A DNA stretch of 64,000 bases, from assembly GCA_944989445.1 (NCBI GenBank), contig CALYLW010001094.1, forward strand, positions 1 through 64,000, given 5' to 3'. Source of the DNA: Ampullaceana balthica. Lineage: Eukaryota; Mollusca; Gastropoda; Lymnaeidae. The notes under the pieces are model-generated. The model saw nothing but the letters and a program-made list of their open reading frames with translations, was not told the DNA's origin and did not search any database. Shown in pieces: positions 1 through 11,790 of the stretch. The translations under genes and the position numbers were made by a program. The first letter of the stretch is position 1. The number at the start of each line of letters is the position of its first letter.

Positions 1-99
1 CTTCCAAAACATTACTCTACTTTCGTTATAAAAAGGTTTCATAAGCTTTTATTTTCGTTTGATTTGCGCATCATTTTCCCCTGTTAAAAACATTTTACA

Positions 100-277
100 T
101 TTCCATAGCCATAAGCTATAAAAGCAATGAAAACAATTTCAATATTCAATAGCCTATAGTTATTATTTATCAGTCGTACAGTATTAATAATCATATATAT
201 CCTTCTTAGAGACGATAATTCATAATAAAATGATTTAAGTCTTATAAAATACAAAAAAGTATTAACAACACTCAACA
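100..277. repeat. Dispersed repeat, copy 1
   Basis: This segment matches 15,455-15,632 in the same orientation; both share ATAAGCTATAA, TATAGTTATTATTTATCA and ACAAAAAAGTATT in the same order. No coding potential is seen. In this copy it runs directly into a Kelch-gene tail at 278; in the other it ends beside a solo LTR. It may be flanking DNA from an older duplication of the BTB-Kelch locus or an unclassified transposon piece. Confidence 0.6.
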
Positions 278-400
278 TGTATTGATGAAAAGATCTTGAA
301 AGTATCTTTGTTTTCACATATCAAAACATGTGATGATAGTGGCGGTTGGTCTAATATAGTTCCTGCTATACTCAAAAAGTCATTATTGGCTAGAAAATAA
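278..400 (+). pseudogene. BTB-BACK-Kelch-like gene fragment (C-terminal 40 codons)
   Basis: In plus frame 278-400 the translation starts CIDEKILKVSLFSH, passes through SNIVPAILKKSLLARK and ends at a TAA. It matches the last 40 residues of the intact gene at 17,442-19,310 (CIDEKILPVSLFS, VVPAILKKS). The rest of the gene is absent: upstream sequence is a dispersed repeat with no homologous frame. It lies on the strand opposite to the three larger family members, so the copy was broken and inverted. Truncation by the window edge is excluded, because 277 bases lie upstream. It is a relic with no start codon of its own. Confidence 0.8.
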
Positions 401-809
401 GTATTGAATGATATTATTTTAGGCAGGGTAAATTTTAGCCTAAATATCTTAATAAACTTGAATAAATTAACTGGTCTTAAATTCATTTTAAAATTTTTTA
501 GCCTTGGTAATAAAACATCCCTTGCTCGACAATGATATGTGAGATATTTTTAATACTCCAATTTGAAGGCAAAATTTCAAAGTCAAGCATATTAGCTGGT
601 GTACGAAAATCATATCTGTTTTCTACATTTGGTATAACTGAAAAAAATCACACGAATTTCTACAGTATTACTTTAAGCTTACTGGGTTAAGCCTCGGCTA
701 GGCATTTGAACATTATACGTTTGTATATAATTTCGGACATCTTTAACATAAATTATAAAATGGTTTCCATGGTATTCCCTATTTTGTATCCTGAATTCTG
801 TTTAATGAC

Positions 810-985
810 ATATAGAGGGTGACACACAGAGAGTGAGGCAGAGACACACAAAGAGTGAGGTAGAGACACACAGAGAGGCAGCTCGAGTATTGATAGTAGT
901 ACTATCGTAGAGACACACAGAGAGTGAGGTAGAGACACACAGAGAGGCAGCTCGAGTATTGATAGCAGTACTATCGTAGAGACAC
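810..985. repeat. GA/CA-rich tandem duplication, 69-bp period
   Basis: Two near-identical 69-bp blocks share GAGACACACAGAGAG and CAGCTCGAGTATTGATAG; the CTCGAG motif recurs at about 883 and 952. Shorter GACACACAGAGAGTGAGG repeats lie just before them. Frames crossing it are low-complexity translations. Confidence 0.8.
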
Positions 986-1139
986 GGAGAGACCAGTTAG
1001 GGTTGACTGGACTAGGAGAGTCATTTTTGTTATAAATATGATGGTGAAATATTAGATGAAGCTATTACTATATTAGTGTAAGAGAACAATAAATGGCGGT
1101 TATATGATGTTTATATATTTGTCATTGGATGACTATATG

Positions 1140-1226
1140 TATTATATATGTGAATAACAAAGCTTGAATTAAAATATGAACGAAGGAGTCAAGACTTGTT
1201 CTAAAAATCCAAACCCAGACCGTAAC
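1140..1226 (+). mobile_element. Degenerate LTR 3' end (tentative)
   Basis: The stretch AACAAAGCTTG ... GAGTCAAGACTTG ... CCCAGACCGTAACA parallels, in order, the 3' end of the solo LTR at 15,653-16,122 (AATAAAGGCTTG, GAGTCGAGACTTAG, CCCAGAACGCAACA). The 5' boundary is not identifiable and no target duplication was found. Confidence 0.35.
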
Positions 1227-1333
1227 AGTGCTGAGTTGAGATAGACCTTTGTGAAGTGGGTTGAAACTCATAAAAAATAGTATTGATACTCACGATTAAT
1301 GAATTATTTTATAACAAACATTAAGCTTAGAAT

Positions 1334-1496
1334 CAGAAGCGTAGCTGTGTTTTACGCGCCTTTGACTTATTCAATTTTTGGCGCCCTTGAGAAATAAGGA
1401 AAATACTAAATTTTACAGAATAAATTGATTATTTTAAAGACTAGCCCACGGCGCCCTTGGCAACTGCCCCGATGCCAAGTCGTTGTTACGCCTCTG
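1334..1496. mobile_element. hAT-type MITE, 163 bp
   Basis: Terminal inverted repeats begin CAGAAGCGTAGC and, on the other strand, CAGAGGCGTAAC. A perfect 8-bp target duplication CTTAGAAT occupies 1,326-1,333 and 1,497-1,504, which is the hAT signature. It has no coding capacity. A related terminus, CAGTGGCGTAGCTAA, lies alone at about 1,855. Confidence 0.85.
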
Positions 1497-1504
1497 CTTA
1501 GAAT

Positions 1505-1964
1505 AAATAAATGATTGACCTAGTATAGTAATTTCCTTAAACTGACTTGTAAAGGACAGAGGTGATTATTATGACTGTGTTCAGAGTTTATTAACGTTAT
1601 GTATGGAGGGTGCATCTTTACCTCTAGAGGGGTCAAGACTTTGGTCAGAGGCCTTATCTAAAAAAGGTGGTGGGAGTGTCTTCGTGCTCGACTTATCTAT
1701 GATGACGTTCGTTCGCGTAGACAGCAGAGGAATCCACGCGTACTTAGTTATTGTTCTGGGCCAAATATTTCTGGCGGCGTGCAAAAGGGAAGGGCTCGCT
1801 AACTAATTGTCCTATGCTCAATAGCTTCAGTTGTTGTCACCTCGATCAGTGGCGTAGCTAAAACTTTTGCCACTCAGGGCGGTTTAGAATTTTGCCCCCT
1901 TACTAAGACGGTTTATATAAATTAATAAACAACTATACTAATAAAATGCAAAACCCAGACTCAC
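1505..1964. other. No supported gene
   Basis: Both strands carry short overlapping open frames at about 1,581-1,806 without recognisable domains; they look like chance frames. A hAT-like terminus is present near 1,855 with no matching second end seen. Confidence 0.6.
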
Positions 1965-2470
1965 TGACACACTCATCACTAATTCTCCAACTTCCCGTGT
2001 AGGTAGAAGCATGCAACTTTGGGAAGTTGTTGAGTACATTCTCACGGTCATAATTAGCGGGAAAAAAATTAAATCCCCACTCATAGGGGGCCGATGGCCC
2101 AAATGTACTTTTTTCTAAATATGGGCTATATAGAAACTGAACCATCACTAATTCTCCCATATCCTGTGTAGGTAAAAGCATGAAACTTTGGGAAATTGTT
2201 GAGTACACTCCTGCAAAGATAACAGGCGAATAGAATATTTAAACTTTCACTCACCATGGGCCCGGGGCCAAAATGACGTTTTTTTTTCTTATATAAAAAC
2301 TGACTCATCACTAATTCTCCAATTTCCCGTGTATATAGAAGAATGACAATTTGGTAAGTTGTTGAGTATCCTCCCGCGATGGTAACAGGCGAACAAAATA
2401 TATAATTATCACTCACTTGTGAATGTAAGGGTTTTTTTTGTAGGCTAATAAACGAGAAACCATTGATGCC
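1965..2470. repeat. Three-copy tandem repeat, about 165 bp
   Basis: The phrase CATCACTAATTCTCC recurs at 1,974, 2,143 and 2,306 (steps of 169 and 163 bp). Each is followed by a diverged CCTGTGTAGGT / TTTGGGAA.TTGTTGAGTA block. Copies differ by many substitutions, so the duplication is old. Confidence 0.75.
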
Positions 2471-2814
2471 TGAAGTATAGACGAACAATCTTTTAGTTCA
2501 GTTCAATATCTTTATTCCTTTTATTATATATAGAATCATAAAAATAGTAGGTGTCATACAATTCCAAAACAAAATACTTGACAATTTAGGCTCACTTTGT
2601 CAGTCTCTCTATGGTACATAAAAAACTAGCATAGCGTTTTCTCTTGGTCCTTACGCTGTCTCTATGCAGACCACACTGTCTGTATTCCCCCTTAATCTCG
2701 TCCTACTACCCTTTTATTATACCAGCCCAACTCAAGGTAGATCTCATCCACGGACGTTCTTCGTCACCTCCAGGCACCCTGCGTTCACTCACATTCCATC
2801 AAGATCTGTATTAC

Positions 2815-2886
2815 GTTATTTTTCAATCTGATGTGTATTTATTTTGAAAACTTGCGTCATTTTTGACCGGTGATACACTAGTAACA
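2815..2886 (+). mobile_element. Helitron-like non-autonomous 3' fragment
   Basis: The sequence TTTATTTTGAAAACTT ... CATTTTTGAC ... TGATACACTAGT is shared with 37,255-37,365. The start of the reverse-oriented copy at 48,478 (CTAGCGTACACCCGTC) resembles the complement of this end. No full element is visible here. Confidence 0.45.
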
Positions 2887-3566
2887 TTCATATTTAGTTT
2901 GGCTTTGCGGTACAATGTTGTTGTTTTTTTCTGAATAATTTCTTTATATTATACATGGGTTAAACTATTTCATTACATTTGTCACACAATGTATGGGATT
3001 TATTTTAACATGTGGGAATACAATTTGGAGTTTTGTTATGTTGTTAATAATAAATCAAAATTTAAATTTTAAAAATACTAATTATGTATTTAGTGATTAA
3101 ATTTTTTCAGGAAAAAAAAGCCCAAGTCAAATGAACTTAATCTCAAAGTAGATCACTTAGAAGTGGTTTTTCTAAAAAAAATTTACTTGTGATTCGTAGA
3201 ATTTATTCGTAATGTATATTTAATTTTTATTATCTACATATATACATGCAATTGAATACTACTCCTGTGGTTGTATTAAACCTATTTTGTTTCATATTCA
3301 TATGTTTGATATCTCCTTTATCTTTCCTCTATCTTTTAATGATAATTGATTAATTTTTTTTTCTATACCAATAAATCACTATTCAAGATTTCTCCGAATT
3401 AAATTATTATTTTACTTGCCCATTCCTTTAAATTTACTTATTAAAGATGTGCAACAATGATCTTGACATGTATATAAAGGGCTAGGACAAATACTGTAAT
3501 TTTTTATTTACATAAGGTAAACAATATTACAATTTAAACTCTGGCTACCAGACTTATTACCATAAT
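2887..3566. other. AT-rich intergenic DNA
   Basis: No open frame of note, RNA gene or clear repeat is seen; T and A homopolymers dominate. Confidence 0.6.
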
Positions 3567-3790
3567 TATCCTATATAATAAAAGGCAAGTTTCTGTCCTT
3601 TCTGTCATTTCTGTCCTTTCTGTCCATTCTGTCCCGTCATCTATAGCGATTGGTCCCTCAAACACATATGACTCCTACAGCCAATCACTAGCGGAGAAAA
3701 TTTACATATTACGCGGAGGTTCAAAACGAGTTATTTTTGGTGCAGTTTTTTTGTCATAATTCATTATGTTTTTCTCATCTTGAAGTGATG
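3567..3790 (+). mobile_element. Helitron-like 5' fragment (tentative)
   Basis: It starts TCCTATATAATAAAAGGCAA and continues with repeated TCTGTCCTTTCTGTC blocks. The internal phrases CAGCCAATCACTAGC and TTATTTTTGGTGCAG echo the family members at 37.1, 42.1 and 48.8 kb. The 3' end cannot be fixed. Confidence 0.4.
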
Positions 3791-3866
3791 CCTGCCGCTT
3801 CTTCCAATGACAATTCTGTTAAATGCTTTTTCCTTGATGGTCCTGGGGGGTAGTGGCAAGAGTTTT

Positions 3867-4190
3867 AAGTGTTGTTTGTTCTTTTGTTGCTGTTATTGGT
3901 GTTGTTGTTTTGTTGTTGTTGTTATTTGTTGTTGTTTTTTTTTGTTGTTTTGTTTTTGTTGTTGTTGTTGTTGTTTTGTTCTTTTTGTTTTGTTGTTGTT
4001 GCTGTTGTTGTTTTGTTGTTGTTTTGTTTTTGTTGTTTTGCTGTTGATGTTTTTGTTTTGTATTTGTTGTTGCTTTGTTTTTGTTGCTGTTGTTGTTTTT
4101 TTTGTTGTTGTTGTTGCTGTTGTTGTTTTTGTTGTTTTTGCTGTTGTTGTTTTTGTTGTTTTTTTCTGTTTTTGTTGTTGTTGTTGTCCA
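3867..4190. repeat. Imperfect (TTG)n / (GTT)n low-complexity tract
   Basis: About 320 bp consist almost only of TTG triplets with T-run expansions. The open frames on both strands here (poly-Cys/Val/Phe one way, poly-Asn/Gln/Thr the other) are products of the triplet composition and not a gene. Confidence 0.95.
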
Positions 4191-4763
4191 CATCCCTTCC
4201 CCTGCGACGACAATGTCCTGCAAACGCTTCAGCATAACAACTACCAAAACATAGCGTCCATGAACTTCACAGGTCACCCTACACTTATTCTCGTCAGTGG
4301 GCGGGCTTTGTTACTAGTATTAAAATAAATGCACGTGAACCTAAAATCACTTATTTAAGTTCTGCTGTGAATTAAACATGTCATGATCATTCCTTTGTAG
4401 CCGGAATATCAAAGCCATTAAAAAATATTTTTAGACATTGTTACCCATCCCTTTGTAAACAGACCGATGAATATGTTGTTGTTTTTTTAATTTGGTACAT
4501 AATTTATTTTTCAAACACAAAATCTGGTATGGAGTTTTGAAATATAATTTACAAAATATGATGATTCATCGGGAAACGTGATCTAAAACATAATTACATT
4601 CTTTTTCGAAACTCTAACAATTGCATAAAAGCCGTAAATATAAATCATATAATATAGAGACAAATATATAATATATATGTGTATACATATTTTCCATATT
4701 AAAACACCTATAAAAAGTTTCAAAAATTAGAATTATTTTTGGAGCAGCAGTTTATAACAAGAC

Positions 4764-5054
4764 GGGGACGCGGTGGTCGAGTGGCAGCGCACTGGACTGT
4801 CGTACCGATGGTCACGGGTTCGAATCCGTGTGAAGGCAAGGGTTTGTTCCCGGGGCCTAGGGCGTCCCTGAGTCACCCCGCTCCGAATGGGTACCTAACT
4901 ACATGTAGTGTTAGGCGGCTGGGTAATGCGTGGAACCCACAAAGCCGTGGCCTGTGAATGCTGCATCACTTGCCAACAGATCATCTGTCATGGTCTGTGG
5001 ACGCAACTATCTTCTGCATAGAAGGAGCGTCTGTATAGATAAGATAAGATAAGA
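4764..5054 (+). mobile_element. tRNA-derived SINE, copy 1
   Basis: The head carries RNA polymerase III boxes: box A TGGTCGAGTGG at about 4,773 and a perfect box B GGTTCGAATCC at about 4,818. A conserved unrelated body follows (CCTAGGGCGTCCCTGAG, TGCATCACTTGCCAACAG) and the tail is GATAAGATAAGA. Copies occur at 39,806 and 63,299. The tRNA part cannot fold as an intact tRNA with a CCA-proximal stem, so it is a SINE and not a tRNA gene. Confidence 0.9.
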
Positions 5055-7524
5055 CTTTTTTAAGCGTCCCGCTTTCAATTAACTTCCGTTAACTAAAAAC
5101 GATGCATAAATTTTATTGCAATATTTTTTTTAATTAATTAGTCTGTGTAAGTTTCTTTAAATTCTTTCGGAAGCTTCATTACATTTACAACATTTATAAT
5201 TTAGTTTATTAGCGCTTCGATATAAGTAGCTATTGCCTTTTAGAGAGGTCCTGACCTTTTAGCTGCTGCTACAAATATTTCATTACTTTAAACTTTAAAT
5301 AGTATAATGATGTAGGGGTCGTAAATATATACGTGACGGCGGTTGTTGTCAAATTTGCAATAAAAAAATGTTAGTTAAATTTATTTACTACCCTTAAATT
5401 TATGCGTAAATTTGATGAGGAAAGAAATTCTGTAAATGAAAATAACCCATGAGTAAAGAAATTAGAAGTTAAATATTCTTTAAAAATATTTTTTATTAAT
5501 TTTCTAAAATATACAATCAATTTTAAAAATATTTACAATCTAAACAAAGCGTTTTTCAAATTTATATAGATTTGATTTTCCTTAATGTATATTTTATCGT
5601 TAATCTTCATTCAATTAATTAAGTGTCCCCTTTCTATACTAATAAAAACCTAAGGCCTCTCGCACTTATTTACCTCATGAATAAAAGTCTTAAGATTTTA
5701 AGATGTATGCTTTTCACTTTAATTATAAAGTTAAGCACCACTGAACTAAGATAATATTAATTAAAACCGTTTTCTCTTATAAATAGCTAAATTAATACAA
5801 TGTAATGATTGGTTACCGGACTTATGGATATAACTATACCAAACTTAGTTCACATGAACCTGATAACTTATTTGAATTTTTACATCGACTTGAACTTATT
5901 ATTTCCACTTTTTTCTGTCCATGATACAAAAATCTTTTTTTTAAATATATCTTTGTTTTAAGCGATTAGATCAACCTTATTAAATATACTTGGAAAATAA
6001 ATTATATAATTTCTGGAAACAATAACAGGAAAAGGGGCGATTGTAGAAAATAATTGGCGTTTTGATATAATTTACAAAATATAATGTCTTATCGGAAAAC
6101 AGGAATAAACAATGAACTGCATACCTTAGTGAAACAGTAACATATTAGATATTGGAAAATATCGGTAAATAGGACCGTTTCGGTGAAAAGGGACAAAAAG
6201 GAACCAAATATTTATAAAAGTAGTCTTGATATATTTTAATTTGGTTTTCAATGATTTTTTTCACTCTTCCTTTAAGTTCTATCAGCATATTAAAAACTAC
6301 ATGTGTTTTATTCCGACTGCAATCCCTTCCTACGTTGGATCTAAAGCAATGAGAAATGTTTATATGCAGTATTTTAAATTAAATTAATGCTCCATTGAAT
6401 TGTTTGTTTATTTTCATAGCACTCTTTATATATTTGTCTAAAAAATAGAGAGTTATATTTTGCATATGTATAATTCTGACCAACAGAAAGTTGTATTCTC
6501 AACAGTAAGCTCATAACAAAATTTAGTTATATGATAACGTTAAGGCCGAACTTAAATCGTCGCATAACATAAAAACTTAGCAAATAATAATTTATATATT
6601 TTCAACTACGTAATAAAACTTTAGAGGACAGTACACTCCCGCTGTAAAAGTGCGGGTATATTTCTAGTATATATAGTATATGTTACGGCCAAAGCCCGAA
6701 TCGGCCACTTCAGGAAATGGCCAGCCCATTCGCAAAGTGACCAATGCTGCTGTAAATTCGCCGGCCCAAGCCCGAAAATCGGGCTTTGGCCGACCAGTTC
6801 GCGAAATTGCGTCGGTCTTTTCACCAAAGCCCAAAGAAAGAAGTCATGAGCAGATTAAAGGTTGACTAGTAAAATGTAATACTTAAAAATGATAGTTAAT
6901 GACAAATGTTAAAAATCAGATACAAAAGTGAAACTTATACAACAGTATGAACTTTATGGCATTTAGAATTACATAATCGTTTGTAGTTTATACATTTCCA
7001 GCAAATTGTTGCGCACTTAGTACTGCAATTCCATCCAGTTTAGCCTTGGCCTCCAGTCAGTGATTGTAAAGACGCGATGGTGTATCTAGCAAGAATAGTT
7101 GAATTAATGTTTATAAAAAGATTATCCATTTCAATCTGGTGCCATATAATAACTTCTGTGATTCGGGAGCTCAGTAATTGATTACTTTGTGTGATTTTCC
7201 AATGGTTCGCATCTTACAAAAAAATAAATAATTTTTATTGAAATAGTCAATATAATAAGTAAAAACATTATTATTTGTTCGTGCCTTTAAATTTAACGGC
7301 AATGCGACAAAATTTGAGTTACAAAACAGTATAAAGTTCTGAAAAACTAGAGAGTTAGGGTCGGTTGGATTTTGAAATTTAAATGACATTATATATATTC
7401 CTTATATATCATTCGGTAAAATATATTATTATTATTAAGATACAGAAATGCATACATTTTTGTAATTGCTTAAGTCTGTCCATTCAGGTTAGTTACAACT
7501 TATTCTTATATTTAATATAGATAT
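5055..7524. other. AT-rich intergenic DNA, no gene seen
   Basis: No credible coding region or RNA gene. One GC-rich island at 6,680-6,800 carries an inverted repeat (GGCCAAAGCCCGA near 6,687, TCGGGCTTTGGCC near 6,780). It is perhaps a small fold-back element; the short overlapping frames there are explained by it. Confidence 0.65.
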
Positions 7525-7935
7525 TTGCGCTGCGGAAATTAACGATTAAATAATCGATTAATCATTAAAAATTTAGTCGATTAAAATTAATTTGATCGAT
7601 TAAAGTTTAAGAAAATATTTCTAATACATTTTTTCTCCAATTTATAAATAATTTTTTTTGTTACCTACATACTTTTCCCTCATATTATTATTATTTATTT
7701 AGACGTAAACAAAAAAATTTTTTCTTTCTTATTTTTGCATAGCAGAACGAATTTGCTGTGTTACGTCACAAACTAGGGAGCCATGGAATTACGGCGACTT
7801 AACCAATTTAAAGAATGTATTGCGACTTAACGGGATCTGTATATCCGTTATAAAAATATAATTAATCGAAATTAATCGATTAAATTTTTTTTCCCGATTA
7901 ATTGAACAAGAAAATTTTAATCAGTACCAGCCCTA
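7525..7935. mobile_element. hAT-type MITE, 411 bp (family of 36.9 kb element)
   Basis: The ends TTGCGCTGCGGAAATTAAC and TACCAGCCCTA are those of the 944-bp element at 36,909. The 8-bp target duplication ATAGATAT is at 7,517-7,524 and 7,936-7,943. The interior is rich in ATTAATCGATTAA motifs next to both termini. No BED-finger frame is present. Confidence 0.85.
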
Positions 7936-7943
7936 ATAGATAT

Positions 7944-9414
7944 ATAATTTTTTTAAACACTACTTATTTTTTTATTTCACGACAACTCATAAAACAAAAA
8001 TGAAAAGTCCCCTATAAAATCGTGCCATGTTGGTGTGGAGTAGGTTACTTAAACAAAACATAATAACCAAAAATACCAACAGCATTAAAAAAAAAGTCAT
8101 AAAAAATGCAAGACTACACTAAAACCGTAGTAAAAAATAATCTTCTGTATAGAATTAACATATATAACTCAAAAAATAAGACATGACTCTTGCAATAGTG
8201 TTGCATAGATGTTATCTTTTATTTGAAACTATCTGACCGTCGTGCGTTGCAACGATCTCATATAAAGGAATAACTTCAAAGAAGACAATGAGTGGTACTT
8301 TTAAAAATAATTATGCCATCAATCTTCGCGGAAGTGTGCTAATAAAATAAGTTTCATGGCGATTGGATAAATAAAATATTATTTTAAAAAATGACATTGG
8401 AAAAATATATTAAGATCTCCCGGGAACAATCGTTTCAAGATGTAAAGTTCAAAAAACCAGTTTATTTCAATCTAGATCGTAATGGATATTTCTATAAATA
8501 TTTGTCAACGTCCTGTAATTTCGTATGGGTAATGAAATCTTAAAACTTTATACACAAAAGAGTTAAGGGGGCCCCGGCCCCGAAAACATATACAATTTGA
8601 GTTCAATTTCCAAATGATATCTTAATTTGTGCAACAAAGTTATTATTTACTAATTTTGGTCAAGATCCATCTGTTTACTCAGTAATTAATGTTTAAATAA
8701 TTTATTTTGTTAATAGTTCATATAAGAAAAAACTATATTTTGGGTCCCCGGCACCCTATGAAGGCTAACTTTTAAAGTAGAGATCTCTACTGGACTAATT
8801 AGATTTCACCGCAGCTAAGTTTTCTTTATTCTTTCGTTATATTCGTTTTATTTGTGTACTATTTGTTCCTTGAGGAAGGCTCTTTGCCAAAACGTTCGCT
8901 GTTGTGTTACGTCCTGTCAGGCTAACTAATACCCTGTTTATATGTTATACATTTAATTTAAAAGCCTGGTTGCAGTCTCACCCCCCATTATTTTGTTTTA
9001 AATAAGCAGTATAAATATTATTTTCGTCACTGATCGCCATGAAGCTTTAGAAAGTGTTTGAGTACACTCCCGCGAAGATTTTTTGCTCCAAGTGGATGGT
9101 CTTAGTTACTTATTGTCCCACCCTCCAGCAATTTGTTACGAGGGTTTCAACGCGAACTGAATCCTACTTTTATGTTATAGCGCGGGTATTTTGCTAGTAT
9201 GATATAATCCTTTTTAAATATAAAGATGAGAATACGAGATTGACTGTCTTTGACTAGAGCCAAAATGAAGAAAAATATTTGTTACGCTAATTAGAGGTTA
9301 AATTGATATTCAAGAGTTGAGAAAAATATTGCGTAAAAAGTCAAGTAATGCAACCACGACCACAACCACAACCCAGTTGATGATTTCAGCACCCTTCAAA
9401 GCAAGCATCTCAGT
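7944..9414. other. Intergenic DNA, no gene seen
   Basis: Nothing with coding support. A phrase near 8,873 (GAGGAAGGCTCTTTGCC) resembles a repeat seen in other animal genomes but could not be classified. Confidence 0.6.
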
Positions 9415-9523
9415 TAAATGGAAACATTTTCTTTACGTTCCTCTAGCAATGGCATCCAAATATAAATTAATTAGAAACCACATAGCTATGTTATAGAAAA
9501 AATTTACAAGCATATTCTCTGGG

Positions 9524-11399
9524 CTAGACATTAGCTAAAGCTGACTTTTTGAGTACAGCAGGAACTATATTTGACCTACCCTCTTCTGAACTCCCCTTTA
9601 TGGTAATGATACGTGAAAACAAAGGTACTCCCAAGATATTTGCACCTATAGAAGTTGGTCCATAAAGAAAAAGTACATCGTTAAAGCAGATGGCGCCATA
9701 CAGTTTATAGTTCCCCTGCCAAAGAACTCCCACCAAACTCATGTGGACAAATTTGCATTCGTCGTTGCTTATTTCCATCAGGTTGCCGTTAGATTGAAAA
9801 ATATACAATTGTTTTTCTTTTTTGAAGCTGGAAATTGATTTAGCTGATCCATGCAGGCTAACAAGCTTTCTCCATGTTTTTGACCCGGTGTCAAGACAAT
9901 ATACAGCTGTCTCGTCTTTACCTTCAATGACCTCTGAGCAAAATGCAATAATAAAAATATCAAATGAACAAACGTGCTCTATCTGAGCCTTTGTAGGAAA
10001 GCTAATGAAATCCTTGAGACAACAGTTCCCAAATCTTGGATTTAGTCGTTTCATTTGTTGATTAGCAAAATTAATGAGATAAATGAATTTTCCAGCAGCA
10101 ACACCAAGCCATCCGTTACCTGGTAGTTTACAGAGTTCGCGCCAATCACTTTCTACAAACACACACAGGCTACTTTGTAATCCTATATCACCGACTGCTA
10201 AAAAGTCTTCCATATAAGCAAACAAAGTGACAGATGAGCATGTTCCTAAAAACGAACATTTTGGAAGTTTAAACCAACTTAATATAGGTATTCCACAAAA
10301 AGCACAAAAAAGTCCATGTGTATATGCCATTACTCCAACATTCTTTAAATCACTGCAACTTCTATGAACGGCTCCCTTTGGCCACTGGCCATGTTGATGT
10401 CCAATAGATTGATACAAAGTTGCCTCCATGACCATTTCTTTACTAACTGTGTTATTCAAAACTAAAGGATGACGAAAGAGTTTTTCTAGAGTTAATGGCT
10501 TAACCAGACAAAGTCTAATTTCTGAAAAAAGCCGCTCAAGACATTTCATAGAAGCGTCAGTTGAATACTTTGGTCTCATTAAAAAAAATTTCTCCCGCCA
10601 CCTTATTGACATGATCTTGTAATTCATTTAAATCATGGTCTTTCACTTCATTTTGTTCGGAGCCTAAATATTGATCTGCCATCGTATTCTCATATCCATT
10701 TGCAATTCCATTGTTGACCCACTTTAGGACAGACTCAACGACACCATCCTCACACGACACATCGAGATCTTGGCTTTTTATAATTTCAAGTAAATCATTT
10801 TCACGAAGACACAGAAATGCCTCGGATTTGCTGACGTTTTCAAAGTTTTTCTTGGTAAAATCTCGAATATGTAATAAAATGAAATCTGTCCCAATGAAAT
10901 TTGCAGCTTTGTAAATATTTTCCCAATTTTGTAAATTTAAGTTATTTGTAATGTAATTTTGACACAATTTTATGATGTTTTCCTGCATTAGCTGAGATGC
11001 TACTTTCCAAACTGAGATAACAGTTTCATTGCAAATATTGTTGCATATAAAATCCACGCACATTTTATTGATAACTTTTATTTGAAGTTGATCGCCAGCC
11101 AACCAAACATTTAGCATGTTGTCACGTGTTAGATTATCACTTCCGGTGTAGAGAATTTCTAAAATTGTTGCGAATGTTTCCATGGAGACGCCTTCAAGTT
11201 TGGTCCTCTTTTGCAGTGATTCTTTCATCCCAGATCTGAAAAGACCACGAAAGAAACCCGAACACGCGCTGAGTATCAGACGATGACATTGAAATTCTTT
11301 GCCTTCAACTTCAACAACGAAATCCTGAAGTTCTTCATCTTCTCTCACGAGTAAGATCCCGTCAAAAATGGCGTTTGATACTAACAATTTGGATAACAT
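9524..11399 (-). pseudogene. BTB-BACK-Kelch-like protein gene 1, frameshifted
   Basis: On the minus strand 11,399-10,557 encodes the BTB domain (residues about 24-122, with CHRLILSACSGFFRGLF) and most of a BACK domain. Frame 10,627-9,524 continues the BACK domain and the propeller-like C-terminus. The two frames meet at an eight-A run at 10,581-10,588. The paralogue at 17.4 kb reads straight through the same place and is one base shorter there, so a single +1 insertion breaks this copy. Otherwise the two are closely similar throughout. Intact members of the family are Cullin-3 ubiquitin-ligase substrate adaptors. The 5' side has a conserved splice acceptor (TTTAG) at about 11,413, implying a 5'-UTR intron. 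The frameshift could be a homopolymer sequencing error; if so this is an intact gene of about 625 residues. Confidence 0.85.
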
Positions 11400-11639
11400 C
11401 TCTGTGTATTTCCTAAATATTTTAAGAAAAAAATAATATTTAAAAGTTGATCAAACTTAATCGTTATGTTAACTTGTTTACTACACAATGAATATAAAAA
11501 AATATGTCAAATGAAATAATGTTCTTAAATATTATTTACTATATAAATACCCGCAAAACAATGGAGTTTAGAAAATAAAAATTATGTATGCCATATTTAT
11601 GCCAGACCTTTCATTCTTTTAAGGATGTTTGACAAATTT

Positions 11640-11790
11640 AAATTTTAGTAAGCAATTTAAAAGAATGCCATTAAGTGCAAACGCACCCTTAATCGGGTAT
11701 TCCATAACACACATGACGCAACCGAAGTAGATTGATATTTTTATAAGTCACACTCCCAAGATTAAAATGGATAGTCGCCACTCCTATTTA
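11640..11790. repeat. Segmental duplication, upstream flank of gene 1
   Basis: The stretch from TTTAAATTTTAGTAAGCAATT to the start of the LINE remnant matches 19,550-19,720 upstream of gene 2. This shows the duplication includes non-coding flank between gene and LINE. Confidence 0.8.

Noticed and set aside
1581..1806. Overlapping 67-codon frames on both strands
   Set aside because: No domain, no start context and antiparallel overlap; most likely chance.
3807..4328. Poly-Asn/Gln or Cys/Val-rich proteins
   Set aside because: They come from a (TTG)n tract read in different frames and strands.
4764..4850. tRNA gene (Ser/Leu-like) at SINE heads, also at 39,806 and 63,299
   Set aside because: The boxes match but the body continues into a shared SINE sequence and no tRNA cloverleaf end is present.
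6621..6865. Antiparallel frames over a GC-rich island
   Set aside because: Explained by an inverted repeat (GGCCAAAGCCCGA / TCGGGCTTTGGCC).
8870..8925. Hammerhead-ribozyme-like core (TTGAGGA ... CCAAAAC ... GTC)
   Set aside because: Two core positions do not match (C3, G12) and no pairing for stem I was found.
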